DNA of 64,000 bases, from NCBI GenBank assembly GCA_049299095.1, contig JBAQWV010000066.1, positions 1 to 64,000 of the forward strand, in the 5' to 3' direction. The notes under the pieces were generated by a model that made no database searches, was not told the origin of the DNA, and saw only the letters and a program-made list of their open reading frames with translations. Of the stretch, positions 1 to 7,135 are shown in pieces; within the stretch, counting starts at the first letter, position 1, and every line of letters begins with the position of its first letter. This stretch comes from JAAEKA01 sp049299095 (GTDB taxonomy: Bacteria; Chloroflexota; Anaerolineae; JAAEKA01). A program made the translations under genes and the position numbers.

Positions 1-1893
1 GAGCATGGCATACAGACCATTCTGTGCCAGCAATTCGGCGTGCGTACCGCTTTCCACCAACCGACCTTCGTCCATTACCAAAATCTTGTTGGCGGCCAGG
101 ATGGTGGACAGACGGTGCGCGATCACCACGCTGGTGCGGCCCTGAAACAGCGGTTCCAGCGCGGCCTGGATCAGTGCCTCGTTCTCCGAATCGAGGTGCG
201 AGGTGGCTTCGTCGAGGATCAGGATGCGGGGGTTCTTAAGGATGACGCGGGCAATGGCCAGCCGCTGCTTTTCGCCACCGCTCAGCCGGTAGCCGCGTTC
301 ACCCACCATTGTGTCGTAGCCGTTGGGCAGCTTGCTGATGAAATCATGAATGCTGGCCGCTTTGGCGGCAGCAACGATCTCGGCATCGGTGGCCGCCGGA
401 CGGGCGTAGAGCAGGTTGTTGCGGATGGTGTCGTGGAACAAGTACGTTTCCTGCATGACGATACCGATCTGCTCCACCAGCGATTGCTGCGTAACATCGC
501 GCAGATCGTGGCCGTCCAGCGTAATCGCACCAGCGTTCACATCGTATAACCTCGGTAGTAGATAGGTGACGGTGGTTTTGCCTGCGCCGCTGCGACCCAC
601 CAACGCCACCAACTGACCGGAGGCGATGTCTGCGCTGAAGTGGCGCAGCGCCCATACGCGCGTAGACACTGGCGCGACCGGCTCGCTGCGGGCTGTGCTG
701 CCTGAGAGCGTGGGCTGCTGGGCGGGCGTGGTTCCCTGGGCCGCGCCTGCCTGCGCTGTCTCAATTTGATGGCGTTCGCTGTCGCTGAGGTAACTGAATG
801 ACACATCGTGAAAGCCAATGTTGCCCGCCACCTGCTGCAACACTCGCGCCGTGGGCTTGTCGGTTATCTCCACGGGAATGTCCAGGTAGTCGAAGACCCG
901 CTCGAAGCTGACTAGTGATTGGACAAATTCTACTTGAATGTTGGACAGGGAGGAAATGGGGCCGTACAGCCGCCCCAAGTAGGCAGCGAAGGCCACGATG
1001 GTGCCGGTGGTGAGCGCATCAGCCAGCACCAGCCGCCCACCCAGCCAATAGATCAGTGCGGTGCCGATGGCCGCAGCCAAGCCCAACCCCATGAAGAACC
1101 AGCGCCCTACCAGCGCGCGACGCACGCCCAGATCGCGCACGCTGGCATTGACGCGGCGAAACCGGGTGGTTTCCTGCTGTTGGCGACCAAAGGTTTTCAC
1201 CAGCAGCGCGCCGTTGATGCCCAGCGTCTCGCTGATGATGTTGCTTTGCTCGGCGTTGGCATCGAGCGCCTGACGGCGTATGTCGCGCAGAATACGCCCA
1301 ACGCGTTTAGTGGGGATCAAAAAGAGGGGTACGACGGCCACAGCCAGCAGCGCCAGCCGCCATTCGATGGAAATCATGATGGCGAGGGTAGACACCACAG
1401 TCACGGTGTTGACGACAATGTTGGGGATCGTACCGGTGATGGCGTTCTGCGCACCCACCACGTCGTTGTTGAAGCGCGAGATGATCTCACCGGCCTTGGT
1501 GTGCGTAAAAAAGCGCAGCGCCATGCGGCTAAGGTGCTCGTACATCTGCTGGCGCAGGTCGAAGATAATGCCTTCGCCGACGCGTGCGCTGTAATAGCGC
1601 TGCACCACGTCAATCAGGCCGGTCAGGGCCGGAATAGCCAGCAAGGCCAGCGCCAGCAGGTTGAGCTGTTGCATATTCTTGGTGGGTAGGGTAACGTCAA
1701 TTAGGTGACGCAGGATCAGCGGTGGCAACAACTCGATCAGCGAGGTTACCACAATCGCAATCAGCACAATCGTCACCATCCAGCCGTAGGGCCGTGCATA
1801 ATCCAGCACTCGCCGCAATAACTTGCGGTCAAGCGGTTTCTTGTTTTGATCCGGGTCAGCGGTCAAAAAGCTCATCCAGCCGCCGCCATGCAT
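1..1893 (-). CDS. ABC exporter, fused permease/ATPase (3' end cut by window edge)
   Basis: Type-I ABC exporter half-transporter in the inner membrane, probably a lipid, peptide or drug exporter; the substrate cannot be read from the sequence. Reading frame is open from ATG at 1893 to base 1 (631 codons), so only the last few residues are missing. The start is supported by AAGGAG at about 1901-1906. A six-helix membrane domain spans roughly residues 35-330. The ATPase domain shows Walker A GRSGAGKT (about 433-440), a Q-loop in VMQETYLF, signature LSGGEKQR, Walker B RILILDEATSHLD and an H-loop in VIAHRL. An insert of about 40 residues rich in Ala, Gln, Thr and Pro sits between the aromatic A-loop strand (FHDVSFSY) and Walker A, where exporters normally have a short turn. 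A small coiled-coil gene lies 13 bp upstream and is probably cotranscribed. Confidence 0.93.
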   Translation of the reverse strand, partial: MHGGGWMSFLTADPDQNKKPLDRKLLRRVLDYARPYGWMVTIVLIAIVVTSLIELLPPLILRHLIDVTLPTKNMQQLNLLALALLAIPALTGLIDVVQRYYSARVGEGIIFDLRQQMYEHLSRMALRFFTHTKAGEIISRFNNDVVGAQNAITGTIPNIVVNTVTVVSTLAIMISIEWRLALLAVAVVPLFLIPTKRVGRILRDIRRQALDANAEQSNIISETLGINGALLVKTFGRQQQETTRFRRVNASVRDLGVRRALVGRWFFMGLGLAAAIGTALIYWLGGRLVLADALTTGTIVAFAAYLGRLYGPISSLSNIQVEFVQSLVSFERVFDYLDIPVEITDKPTARVLQQVAGNIGFHDVSFSYLSDSERHQIETAQAGAAQGTTPAQQPTLSGSTARSEPVAPVSTRVWALRHFSADIASGQLVALVGRSGAGKTTVTYLLPRLYDVNAGAITLDGHDLRDVTQQSLVEQIGIVMQETYLFHDTIRNNLLYARPAATDAEIVAAAKAASIHDFISKLPNGYDTMVGERGYRLSGGEKQRLAIARVILKNPRILILDEATSHLDSENEALIQAALEPLFQGRTSVVIAHRLSTILAANKILVMDEGRLVESGTHAELLAQNGLYAML

Positions 1894-1906
1894 ATGCGGT
1901 TCTCCT

Positions 1907-2110
1907 TTAGGCGCGGGCGCGGTCAATCGCCAGGCGCAGTTGTTGTTCTTCGGCCATCAGCGCGGTCAGTTGTGTGTCCAGCGTCTGTGCGCGGCGCTGG
2001 CTGGCGCCGTCGGGTTGGGTGCGTACGCGTTCCAGCTCGCGGCGGGTCGCGGCGATCTGCGCGATGACCTGTTGTTTGCGTTCGATCAAATTTTGTCGCG
2101 TCGTGGACAT
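1907..2110 (-). CDS. small coiled-coil protein of unknown function
   Basis: 67-residue protein that I do not recognise. It is almost entirely predicted helix with heptad-like spacing (ERKQQVIAQIAATRRELERV, then a QLTALMAEEQQLRLAI segment), no signal peptide and no membrane segment, so a short cytoplasmic coiled coil is likely. It stops 13 bp before the ABC exporter start and shares its strand, which suggests a two-gene operon and possibly an accessory role, though that is inference. No convincing Shine-Dalgarno precedes the ATG. A TATAAT box at 2166-2171 on the same strand gives a plausible promoter. Confidence 0.55.
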   Translation of the reverse strand: MSTTRQNLIERKQQVIAQIAATRRELERVRTQPDGASQRRAQTLDTQLTALMAEEQQLRLAIDRARA

Positions 2111-2165
2111 GGTAAAGGGGTGTTATGTGATGGAAAAGGAGCGGTTCAAGCCGCGGTTCCTCATC

Positions 2166-2194
2166 ATTATAGGCACGGTATGAACATTCAGGAA
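2166..2194 (-). promoter_or_regulatory. probable promoter of the coiled-coil/ABC exporter operon
   Basis: On the minus strand a perfect TATAAT (-10, 2166-2171) has TTCCTG at 2189-2194 with 17-bp spacing; the -35 match is weak. The start site would fall near 2160, giving a leader of about 50 nt. It is divergent from the GntR-operon promoter at 2259-2286. Confidence 0.45.
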
Positions 2195-2258
2195 AATATC
2201 GGGCTTCGCAAACCTTGCAAGAGGCTTTCGTTGGAAGCGCGCGGGATGTTTGCGCAGT

Positions 2259-2286
2259 TTGACAAGTTACTTGATATGTATATACT
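2259..2286 (+). promoter_or_regulatory. sigma70-type promoter of the GntR-psu operon
   Basis: Perfect TTGACA at 2259-2264 and TATACT at 2281-2286 with a 16-bp spacer, 30 bp before the regulator start. The -10 hexamer overlaps the palindromic operator at 2283-2300, so a bound repressor would block polymerase. Confidence 0.8.
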
Positions 2287-2300
2287 GGTATATACCAGTA
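2283..2300 (+). promoter_or_regulatory. 18-bp perfect palindrome, likely GntR/HutC operator
   Basis: TACTGGTATATACCAGTA is identical to its reverse complement. It overlaps the -10 box and ends 15 bp before the GntR start codon. The half-site ACTGGT...ACCAGT has the form known for HutC-subfamily regulators such as DasR and NagR/YvoA (ACTGGTCTAGACCAGT-like). Autoregulation by the adjacent HutC-type regulator is the obvious reading, by inference. Confidence 0.8.
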
Positions 2301-2315
2301 CGCGAGAGTGTGTTT

Positions 2316-3080
2316 ATGACCATTGATAAACAATCTTCGATCCCCGTCAAAATCCAGGCCCAAAAAGCCCTGCATCAACTTATCTTGAGCGGTGATCTCC
2401 AACCCGGCGAGAAACTACCCTCGGAGCGCGACCTCCAGGCTGAACTAGGGATTAGTCGCACGACTCTGCGCGCTGTACTGGATGATTTGCAACGCGCCGG
2501 CACGATCTACAGCCACCCTGGCAAAGGGCGCTACGTTTCCAAGACGGTCCTTGATCAGCAACTCACCCATCTGTCCGGCTTCACACAGGATATGTTGAAC
2601 AAGGGTATTGCGCCGTCGGCCAGAATCCTTGCGCAGGGGGTGGAACCCGCTGTACCACAGCTAGCTCGCCAGTTGCAAATTGCTACCGGGACCAATGTTT
2701 TTCGTTTGAAGCGGTTGCGCCTGGCCGCGGGCAAGCCGGTGTCCATCCAAGAAGCCTATGTCATCCTCAGTTTATGTCCTGATCTTGTTACGGTTGACTT
2801 TGAGCAAGCATCGCTCTACGATTTTTTGGCAACGTATGGGTTGCGACCGACCAGCGCCCAGCAGATTATGACGGCCGAACTGGCGACGCCGGAAGAAGCG
2901 CGCTGGCTTGACATGACCTATCCGGCTAGTGTCATGCGCATGAGCCGCACCACGTTTCTCAGCAGCGGGAAACCGATTGAGTATGTGCAGTCGGCATACA
3001 GCGGCGCTGATTTCTGTTTTACGCTTTCTTTGAAATCCGCATCCGAGTTTTCGGGTGAAATACGCCAACTATTACCCTAA
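2316..3080 (+). CDS. GntR family (HutC/UTRA subfamily) transcriptional regulator
   Basis: 254-residue DNA-binding repressor. An N-terminal winged helix (about residues 8-76) contains the GntR hallmark LPSERDLQ (34-41) followed by GISRTTLRAVLDDL. The C-terminal half (about 95-250) matches the UTRA ligand-binding fold of the HutC subfamily, which senses sugar phosphates or similar metabolites. I chose ATG 2316 because an upstream in-frame start would lie before the promoter -10 box and the operator. The gene leads an operon with a TrpF-like barrel, a PfkB kinase and a PsuG glycosidase, so its effector may be an intermediate of that pathway, such as a nucleoside phosphate or ribose 5-phosphate. 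It is probably autoregulated through the palindrome at 2283-2300. Confidence 0.9.
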   Translation: MTIDKQSSIPVKIQAQKALHQLILSGDLQPGEKLPSERDLQAELGISRTTLRAVLDDLQRAGTIYSHPGKGRYVSKTVLDQQLTHLSGFTQDMLNKGIAPSARILAQGVEPAVPQLARQLQIATGTNVFRLKRLRLAAGKPVSIQEAYVILSLCPDLVTVDFEQASLYDFLATYGLRPTSAQQIMTAELATPEEARWLDMTYPASVMRMSRTTFLSSGKPIEYVQSAYSGADFCFTLSLKSASEFSGEIRQLLP

Positions 3081-3094
3081 AAAAGGAGTTTTTC

Positions 3095-3763
3095 ATGCTT
3101 GTCCAAGTATTTGCTATCAAATCCGTGGAAGAAATGCAGATGTGCATTGATGCCGGCCTCGACCGCTGGGGGCTGGAAGTCGGCAAAAAGGGCATTATGC
3201 CGAGCGAGATGAGTTTTGAAAAGACGCGCCAGGTCTTTAAGGCAACCCCGGCCCGCTACCCCAAGATGGCGCTGACCATTGAAACCAACCTTGATGACCT
3301 TGTGGAGATCGTCACCGAAACCAAGCCCGATTTATTCCATCTGTGCGGTGATATTGCCGACCTGCCGCCGGAAAGCGTTTTTGAATTGCGCAAGCGCATC
3401 CCCGGCGTTGAAATCATCCAGGCGATTCCCGTGACTGGCCCTGAATCGCTGGCGATTGCGCTGGCTTATGAAGAGGTGGCCGACGTTTTGTTCCTTGATT
3501 CTGTGGCCCCCAACGTCAAGGGCATCGGTATTGCTGGTGTCACGCACGACTGGAATATCAGCCGCAAGATTGTTGAAACGGTGAAAAAGCCCTGCGTTCT
3601 GGCTGGCGGCCTGACCCCGGAGAATGTGGCGGCCTCGGTGCGAGCTGTCCGTCCGTGGGGCGTCGATTCGAATACCCACACCTGCGTCCCCGGAACCTGG
3701 AAAAAAGATTTCGACCGGATGCGCCGCTTTGCAGAAGCCGCAAAAGGTGCGCTGCAGGAATAG
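3095..3763 (+). CDS. TrpF-like (phosphoribosylanthranilate isomerase-like) TIM-barrel protein
   Basis: 222-residue (beta/alpha)8 barrel, the usual TrpF length. C-terminal motifs match TrpF closely: VLFLDS (131-136, where Asp135 corresponds to the TrpF general acid), an HDW region, LAGGLTPENV (169-178, phosphate-binding) and PWGVDS (187-192). The middle segment LFHLCGD resembles VQLHGDE. The N-terminal KICG motif carrying the TrpF general base Cys is replaced by VQVFAIK, with Phe in the Cys position, so anthranilate-pathway activity is doubtful. No trp genes are nearby; it sits between the regulator and a nucleoside kinase and glycosidase. A sugar-phosphate isomerisation, for example on released ribose 5-phosphate, is a hypothesis only. 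A strong AAGGAG lies about 8 bp before the ATG. Confidence 0.75.
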   Translation: MLVQVFAIKSVEEMQMCIDAGLDRWGLEVGKKGIMPSEMSFEKTRQVFKATPARYPKMALTIETNLDDLVEIVTETKPDLFHLCGDIADLPPESVFELRKRIPGVEIIQAIPVTGPESLAIALAYEEVADVLFLDSVAPNVKGIGIAGVTHDWNISRKIVETVKKPCVLAGGLTPENVAASVRAVRPWGVDSNTHTCVPGTWKKDFDRMRRFAEAAKGALQE

Positions 3764-3778
3764 GACGTGCAAGCAACT

Positions 3779-4714
3779 ATGTCCACTCGTCAAAGTAAAG
3801 TTCTCTGCTATGGTGGTATTGCGATTGAAGCGACCCTGAAATTGCCTTACCAGCCCAAGCCTGGCATTACGCATATTATTGTGGAAGAATTTTACCGCTT
3901 GGGGGGTGGCGCAGCCAACGTCACGGAGTGGCTGGGACACTGGGGCGTCCCCACCCGCCTTTCCGGCGTGCGGATCGGCCATGATCATTACGGTGACATG
4001 GTCTGGAACGTGTTGACCACATTCCCCACGGTTGACTTGCAGTTTTTGCAGCGGGATCGTGCCGTCAGTACACTAATTGCACGATCTATCCCTTTCCCGG
4101 ATGGAAACACCTACTTGTTCTGTTCGGACTTCGCCAAAGCGCCACTGGCTCCGCCCATCTTGGCTATGCTGCAAGGTATCGAACTGTTGGAAGTAGCGTT
4201 CTACTACGGCAACCCGCGCGCCAACGCCGCATCCACCGAGCTGGCCAGCCTGGCGCGTGCGCAGGGGATCAAAATCGTTGCAATGGATATCGTCTCGACT
4301 GATCACCCGACGCTGCCCATCGCTGACATCATCATCAATTCCGCGGCTTCGGTGATCGAACAGAACCCTGGCGCAGATTTGGTTGAACACAGCAAGGCGC
4401 TGCAAGGCATCAGCAGAGGAATTGTGATCACCACCGATGGTGGCCGCGCGATCCATGCCCTCGACCGTGACGGCACGCAGTATGTGGTGCAGCCGCCGCA
4501 AGTCCAGGTGACTGATTCAACCGGAGCCGGAGATAGCTTCCGCGCCGGCATGATCTACAGCCATCTCAACGGATGGGCATTGCCCCAGGCGTTGCAGTGG
4601 GCCGCCGCGGTCGGTGCATGGCAGGTTCAGCGTGATTTTTCGCAGGATCAATTGCCAACCATCGCCGAAATTGCCGAAGTTGCTAGCCATATCGAAGTCA
4701 GGAAGAAGAGCTGA
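3779..4714 (+). CDS. PfkB-family carbohydrate kinase, probable pseudouridine kinase (PsuK-like)
   Basis: 311-residue ribokinase/PfkB-family kinase. The N-terminal substrate-binding GGGAAN lies at 42-47, and the C-terminal signature DSTGAGDSFRAG at about 246-257 carries the catalytic base Asp252. Its 3' neighbour, 2 bp away, is a PsuG-type glycosidase, so the parsimonious role is phosphorylation of pseudouridine to pseudouridine 5'-phosphate in the cytoplasm; ribose or another nucleoside remains possible. The start is uncertain: an in-frame GTG at 3767 with AGGA at 3756-3759 would give 315 residues. I prefer ATG 3779. The gene begins 15 bp after the TrpF-like gene. Confidence 0.82.
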   Translation: MSTRQSKVLCYGGIAIEATLKLPYQPKPGITHIIVEEFYRLGGGAANVTEWLGHWGVPTRLSGVRIGHDHYGDMVWNVLTTFPTVDLQFLQRDRAVSTLIARSIPFPDGNTYLFCSDFAKAPLAPPILAMLQGIELLEVAFYYGNPRANAASTELASLARAQGIKIVAMDIVSTDHPTLPIADIIINSAASVIEQNPGADLVEHSKALQGISRGIVITTDGGRAIHALDRDGTQYVVQPPQVQVTDSTGAGDSFRAGMIYSHLNGWALPQALQWAAAVGAWQVQRDFSQDQLPTIAEIAEVASHIEVRKKS

Positions 4715-4716
4715 TT

Positions 4717-5625
4717 ATGCTGAAACCTCAAATCCACGTTTCCAATGAAGTCGAGCAGGCGCGCACAGCGGGCTTGCCGCTGGTCTCGCTAGAGTCGACC
4801 GTTATCACCCACGGGCTACCCATGCCGCAAAATCTGGAGCTTGGTCGTGCGATGGAGGAGCGGGTGCGCGCTGAAGGCGCTGTACCTGCTACGATAGCCT
4901 TGATCGAGGGCCAAATCCATGTGGGCATCACCGACGCCGAATTGCAGCGCCTGGCTGCCGCGTCGAACTTGCTGAAAGTTTCATTGCGGGATTTTGCCAC
5001 AGCCGCGGTGAAGAAGCTGGACGGTGGCACCACGGTGGCGGGAACTATGTTTGGCGCGCAGCAAGCTGGTATCCGCCTTTTGGCGACCGGTGGCATCGGT
5101 GGCGTGCATCGCGAGAGCTATCTCGACATCTCCACCGATTTACAGGCTCTCGCCAGCATCCCTATGATCGTGGTTTGCGCTGGCGCAAAGTCCATCCTTG
5201 ACCTGCCCGCTACGCTTGAATATCTGGAAACGATGGGTGTCCCCGTGGTTGGCTACGGAACCGATGAATTTCCCGCCTTTTTCTCGCGCAAAAGCGGGCT
5301 AAAGGTCAGTGTGCGGCTGGACAGCCCCCAGGAGATTGCCGATTTCGCGGCGGCGCACTGGGAGTTGGGGCTGCAAAGCGCCATTCTGGTCACCAACCCA
5401 ATCCCCGAAGCCTTTGCACTGGACGATGAATTTATTGCCCCCGTCATTGCCCAGGCCTCTGCCGACGCGCAGGCGCAAGGCATTCACGGGCAGGCGCTCA
5501 CACCTTTCCTGCTGGCGCGCATCAACGAACTGAGCGGCGGCAAGTCGCTGCAAGCCAACCTGGCACTGCTTCATCATAACGCTACGCTGGCCGCGCGGAT
5601 CGCCAGGGCCATGACTGCCCATTGA
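4717..5625 (+). CDS. psuG: pseudouridine-5'-phosphate glycosidase
   Basis: 302 residues, the usual length of the PsuG/IndA family. It reversibly cleaves the C-C glycosidic bond of pseudouridine 5'-phosphate to uracil and ribose 5-phosphate. Diagnostic motifs are present throughout: SLESTVITHG with the conserved Glu26, GGTTVAGT (103-110), ATGGIGGVHRE (123-133), STDLQAL with the Mn-binding-type Asp141, and VVCAGAKSILDLP containing the catalytic-type Lys158. GVPVVGYGTDEFPAFFSRKSG follows. It is the last gene of the operon, 2 bp after the kinase stop. A 118-bp palindromic repeat begins 31 bp downstream and may help end transcription. Confidence 0.95.
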   Translation: MLKPQIHVSNEVEQARTAGLPLVSLESTVITHGLPMPQNLELGRAMEERVRAEGAVPATIALIEGQIHVGITDAELQRLAAASNLLKVSLRDFATAAVKKLDGGTTVAGTMFGAQQAGIRLLATGGIGGVHRESYLDISTDLQALASIPMIVVCAGAKSILDLPATLEYLETMGVPVVGYGTDEFPAFFSRKSGLKVSVRLDSPQEIADFAAAHWELGLQSAILVTNPIPEAFALDDEFIAPVIAQASADAQAQGIHGQALTPFLLARINELSGGKSLQANLALLHHNATLAARIARAMTAH

Positions 5626-5656
5626 AGCTGTTCTCGTTCCAGTCTCATAACCTAGG

Positions 5657-5774
5657 GCTACGTAGTTGTTATTTCGATGTTGTAAGCATGAAGGAGCGAG
5701 AAATCCCGTCCATTATCCTCAGAAGCAGGGATTTCTCGTCGTTTTACTTCTCGAAATGACACCAACTGTGTAGC
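5657..5774. repeat. 118-bp imperfect palindromic element (nested inverted repeats)
   Basis: Inner arms CGAGAAATCCC (5697-5707) and GGGATTTCTCG (5728-5738) pair perfectly around a 20-nt loop. Outer arms pair imperfectly, from GCTAC at 5657 to GTAGC at 5774, with TTATTTCGA opposite TCGAAATGA. The words resemble a dispersed GTCATTTCGAG...GAGAAATCCC intergenic repeat that I associate with many environmental bacterial genomes. It lies just after psuG and contains no credible gene. Confidence 0.75.
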
Positions 5775-5810
5775 TCGTAAAAAATTTAGGCTGCGTGCAG
5801 CCGATAACAT

Positions 5811-5859
5811 GACAACACGAAGGCGCAAAGCAGAAAAAACTTTGTGCCTTCGTGTTGTC
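5811..5859. repeat. long hairpin repeat (CACGAAGGCACAAAG type)
   Basis: Arms 5811-5830 and 5840-5859 (20 bp each, one mismatch) flank a 9-nt A-rich loop. GACAACACGAAGGC opposes GCCTTCGTGTTGTC. The core resembles the common dispersed word CTTTGTGCCTTCGTG. It ends 55 bp before the TATAAT of the next gene, so it could act as an insulator or terminator between psuG and the phosphatase. Confidence 0.75.
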
Positions 5860-5913
5860 GTGCTGAACTCCTGTGCTACACTCCGGTTTTTCAAGAACTG
5901 TTTTCTATCGGTA

Positions 5914-5919
5914 TATAAT
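5914..5919 (+). promoter_or_regulatory. -10 box giving a probable leaderless transcript
   Basis: A perfect TATAAT ends 6 bases before the phosphatase ATG at 5926, the normal distance to a transcription start, so +1 would coincide with the A of the start codon. No clear -35 is visible. No Shine-Dalgarno precedes the ATG. Confidence 0.6.
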
Positions 5920-5925
5920 AGCGTC

Positions 5926-6462
5926 ATGAACCCCTTGCATTGGGCTTTTGACCAGCTCTACCCACTCATCCGTTTTTATCACGAGACGGTTAACCAAAAC
6001 CCCTGGTTTACCCAAATCACCCCCGACGGCGCGATCCATGAGACGCTATGGCTCGGCGGCGCGCCCACCTATCGCCGCGATTATCAGTTTTTGCTATCGC
6101 ACGGCATTAACGCGGTGGTGGATATTCGCGCGGAACGCAGTGACGACCTCACCTTTTTCGCCGCGCATGACATCACTCACCTGAAGCTAAAGGTGTTGGA
6201 TGTGACCGCGCCTGGCCCAGAGGTGCTGGATGCGGGTGTGACCTGGATGGCCGCGCAGGCCGCCGCGGGCCGCCGCATTCTGGTGCATTGTGCCAAGGGT
6301 CGCGGCCGTTCAGCCACGCTGTTGGCCGCGTATCTGATGCGCGCACATGGCTTGAGCTATACGGACGCGGCCGCATTGCTCGCCAGCAAGCGCCGATTGG
6401 TGAAGTTGGAAGCACGGCACCAGGCTGTGCTGGAGACATGGATCGCGCGGCCGCGCGGCTAG
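5926..6462 (+). CDS. dual-specificity protein phosphatase family protein
   Basis: 178-residue cytoplasmic Cys-dependent phosphatase. The P-loop signature HCAKGRGRS places the nucleophile at Cys122 and the phosphate-binding Arg at 128. An upstream acidic segment (ERSDDLTF) may carry the general acid. The overall pattern resembles small DUSP/PTPMT-type enzymes, which remove phosphate from proteins or phospholipids; the substrate is unknown. The ATG at 5926 is fixed by the TATAAT at 5914-5919, because in-frame codons further upstream would precede the transcription start. An AAC(2')-like acetyltransferase follows 17 bp later, probably in the same transcript. Confidence 0.85.
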   Translation: MNPLHWAFDQLYPLIRFYHETVNQNPWFTQITPDGAIHETLWLGGAPTYRRDYQFLLSHGINAVVDIRAERSDDLTFFAAHDITHLKLKVLDVTAPGPEVLDAGVTWMAAQAAAGRRILVHCAKGRGRSATLLAAYLMRAHGLSYTDAAALLASKRRLVKLEARHQAVLETWIARPRG

Positions 6463-6479
6463 ATGGTGCAGAAAACAGT

Positions 6480-7007
6480 ATGACACTCCGTTTGTGGACT
6501 GTCTCCGCGCAGCAAATGACCGCTACGCAAACCAGCGCAGTGGTTGCGCTTTGTTCCACCGTATTTCAGCTCGACTATGCTCATTACCTGGCGCTGTGCC
6601 CAGAGCGCGTGCATGTGTTGGGATACGTAGATGAACGGCTGGTCTCCCATGCGTTGTGGCTGGATCGCCCGCTACGTGTGGGCGATGGGCCGTGGCTAAA
6701 CAGCGCGTATGTGGAAGGCGTGGCAACCGCTGCGGGCTACCGCACCCGCGGCTATGGCGCAGCGGTGATGCGCCGCTTGCAAGCCGAGATTGTTTCCTAT
6801 GACCTGGGCGCGCTGTCGCCCGCGGTGCCCCTCTGGTATGCCAAGCTTGGCTGGGAACGTTGGCTGGGGTGCCTGTGGATTGAGGATGAGACCGGCCTGC
6901 TGGCGACGCCGGAAGAAGCGGTGCTGGTTTATCGTACCCCACACACCCCGCCGCTCGATCTGCACGCCGCCCTGACAGCTCCCTGGCGTCCGTTTGAACT
7001 GTGGTAG
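6480..7007 (+). CDS. GNAT acetyltransferase resembling aminoglycoside 2'-N-acetyltransferase (AAC(2')-I)
   Basis: 175-residue GNAT enzyme using acetyl-CoA. The pattern follows AAC(2')-I along its length: NSAYVEGVA (74-82), the acetyl-CoA loop RTRGYGAAVM (88-97), YDLGALSPA (107-115), an LGW motif, a late EEAVLVYRTP strand and an ending W-R-P-F-E-L-W that parallels the DWR...DVW end of AAC(2') enzymes. Conservation of the fold does not prove resistance; chromosomal AAC(2') enzymes in mycobacteria are intrinsic. The ATG at 6480 lies 17 bp after the phosphatase stop; no strong Shine-Dalgarno is visible, so translation may depend on coupling. Confidence 0.75.
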   Translation: MTLRLWTVSAQQMTATQTSAVVALCSTVFQLDYAHYLALCPERVHVLGYVDERLVSHALWLDRPLRVGDGPWLNSAYVEGVATAAGYRTRGYGAAVMRRLQAEIVSYDLGALSPAVPLWYAKLGWERWLGCLWIEDETGLLATPEEAVLVYRTPHTPPLDLHAALTAPWRPFELW

Positions 7008-7135
7008 GTCTCCTGGAGATTGTGGAAACACCAAGAGAATTCAGAAAATCCGACGCTGCCACTAAGCAGCCGGATTTTCCCTGCAACTGATTTGTGACAG
7101 TGCAAAAGATTATTTGAGATTTTGGAGGTTATGGT

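Noticed and set aside
919..1689. 256-codon plus-strand open frame
   Set aside because: Antisense to the ABC exporter, whose motifs are complete on the other strand; the His/Gln/Gly-rich translation is typical of a shadow frame.
5658..5927. 89-codon minus-strand frame
   Set aside because: It translates the palindromic repeats (REIPASEDN-like text) and has no ribosome site.
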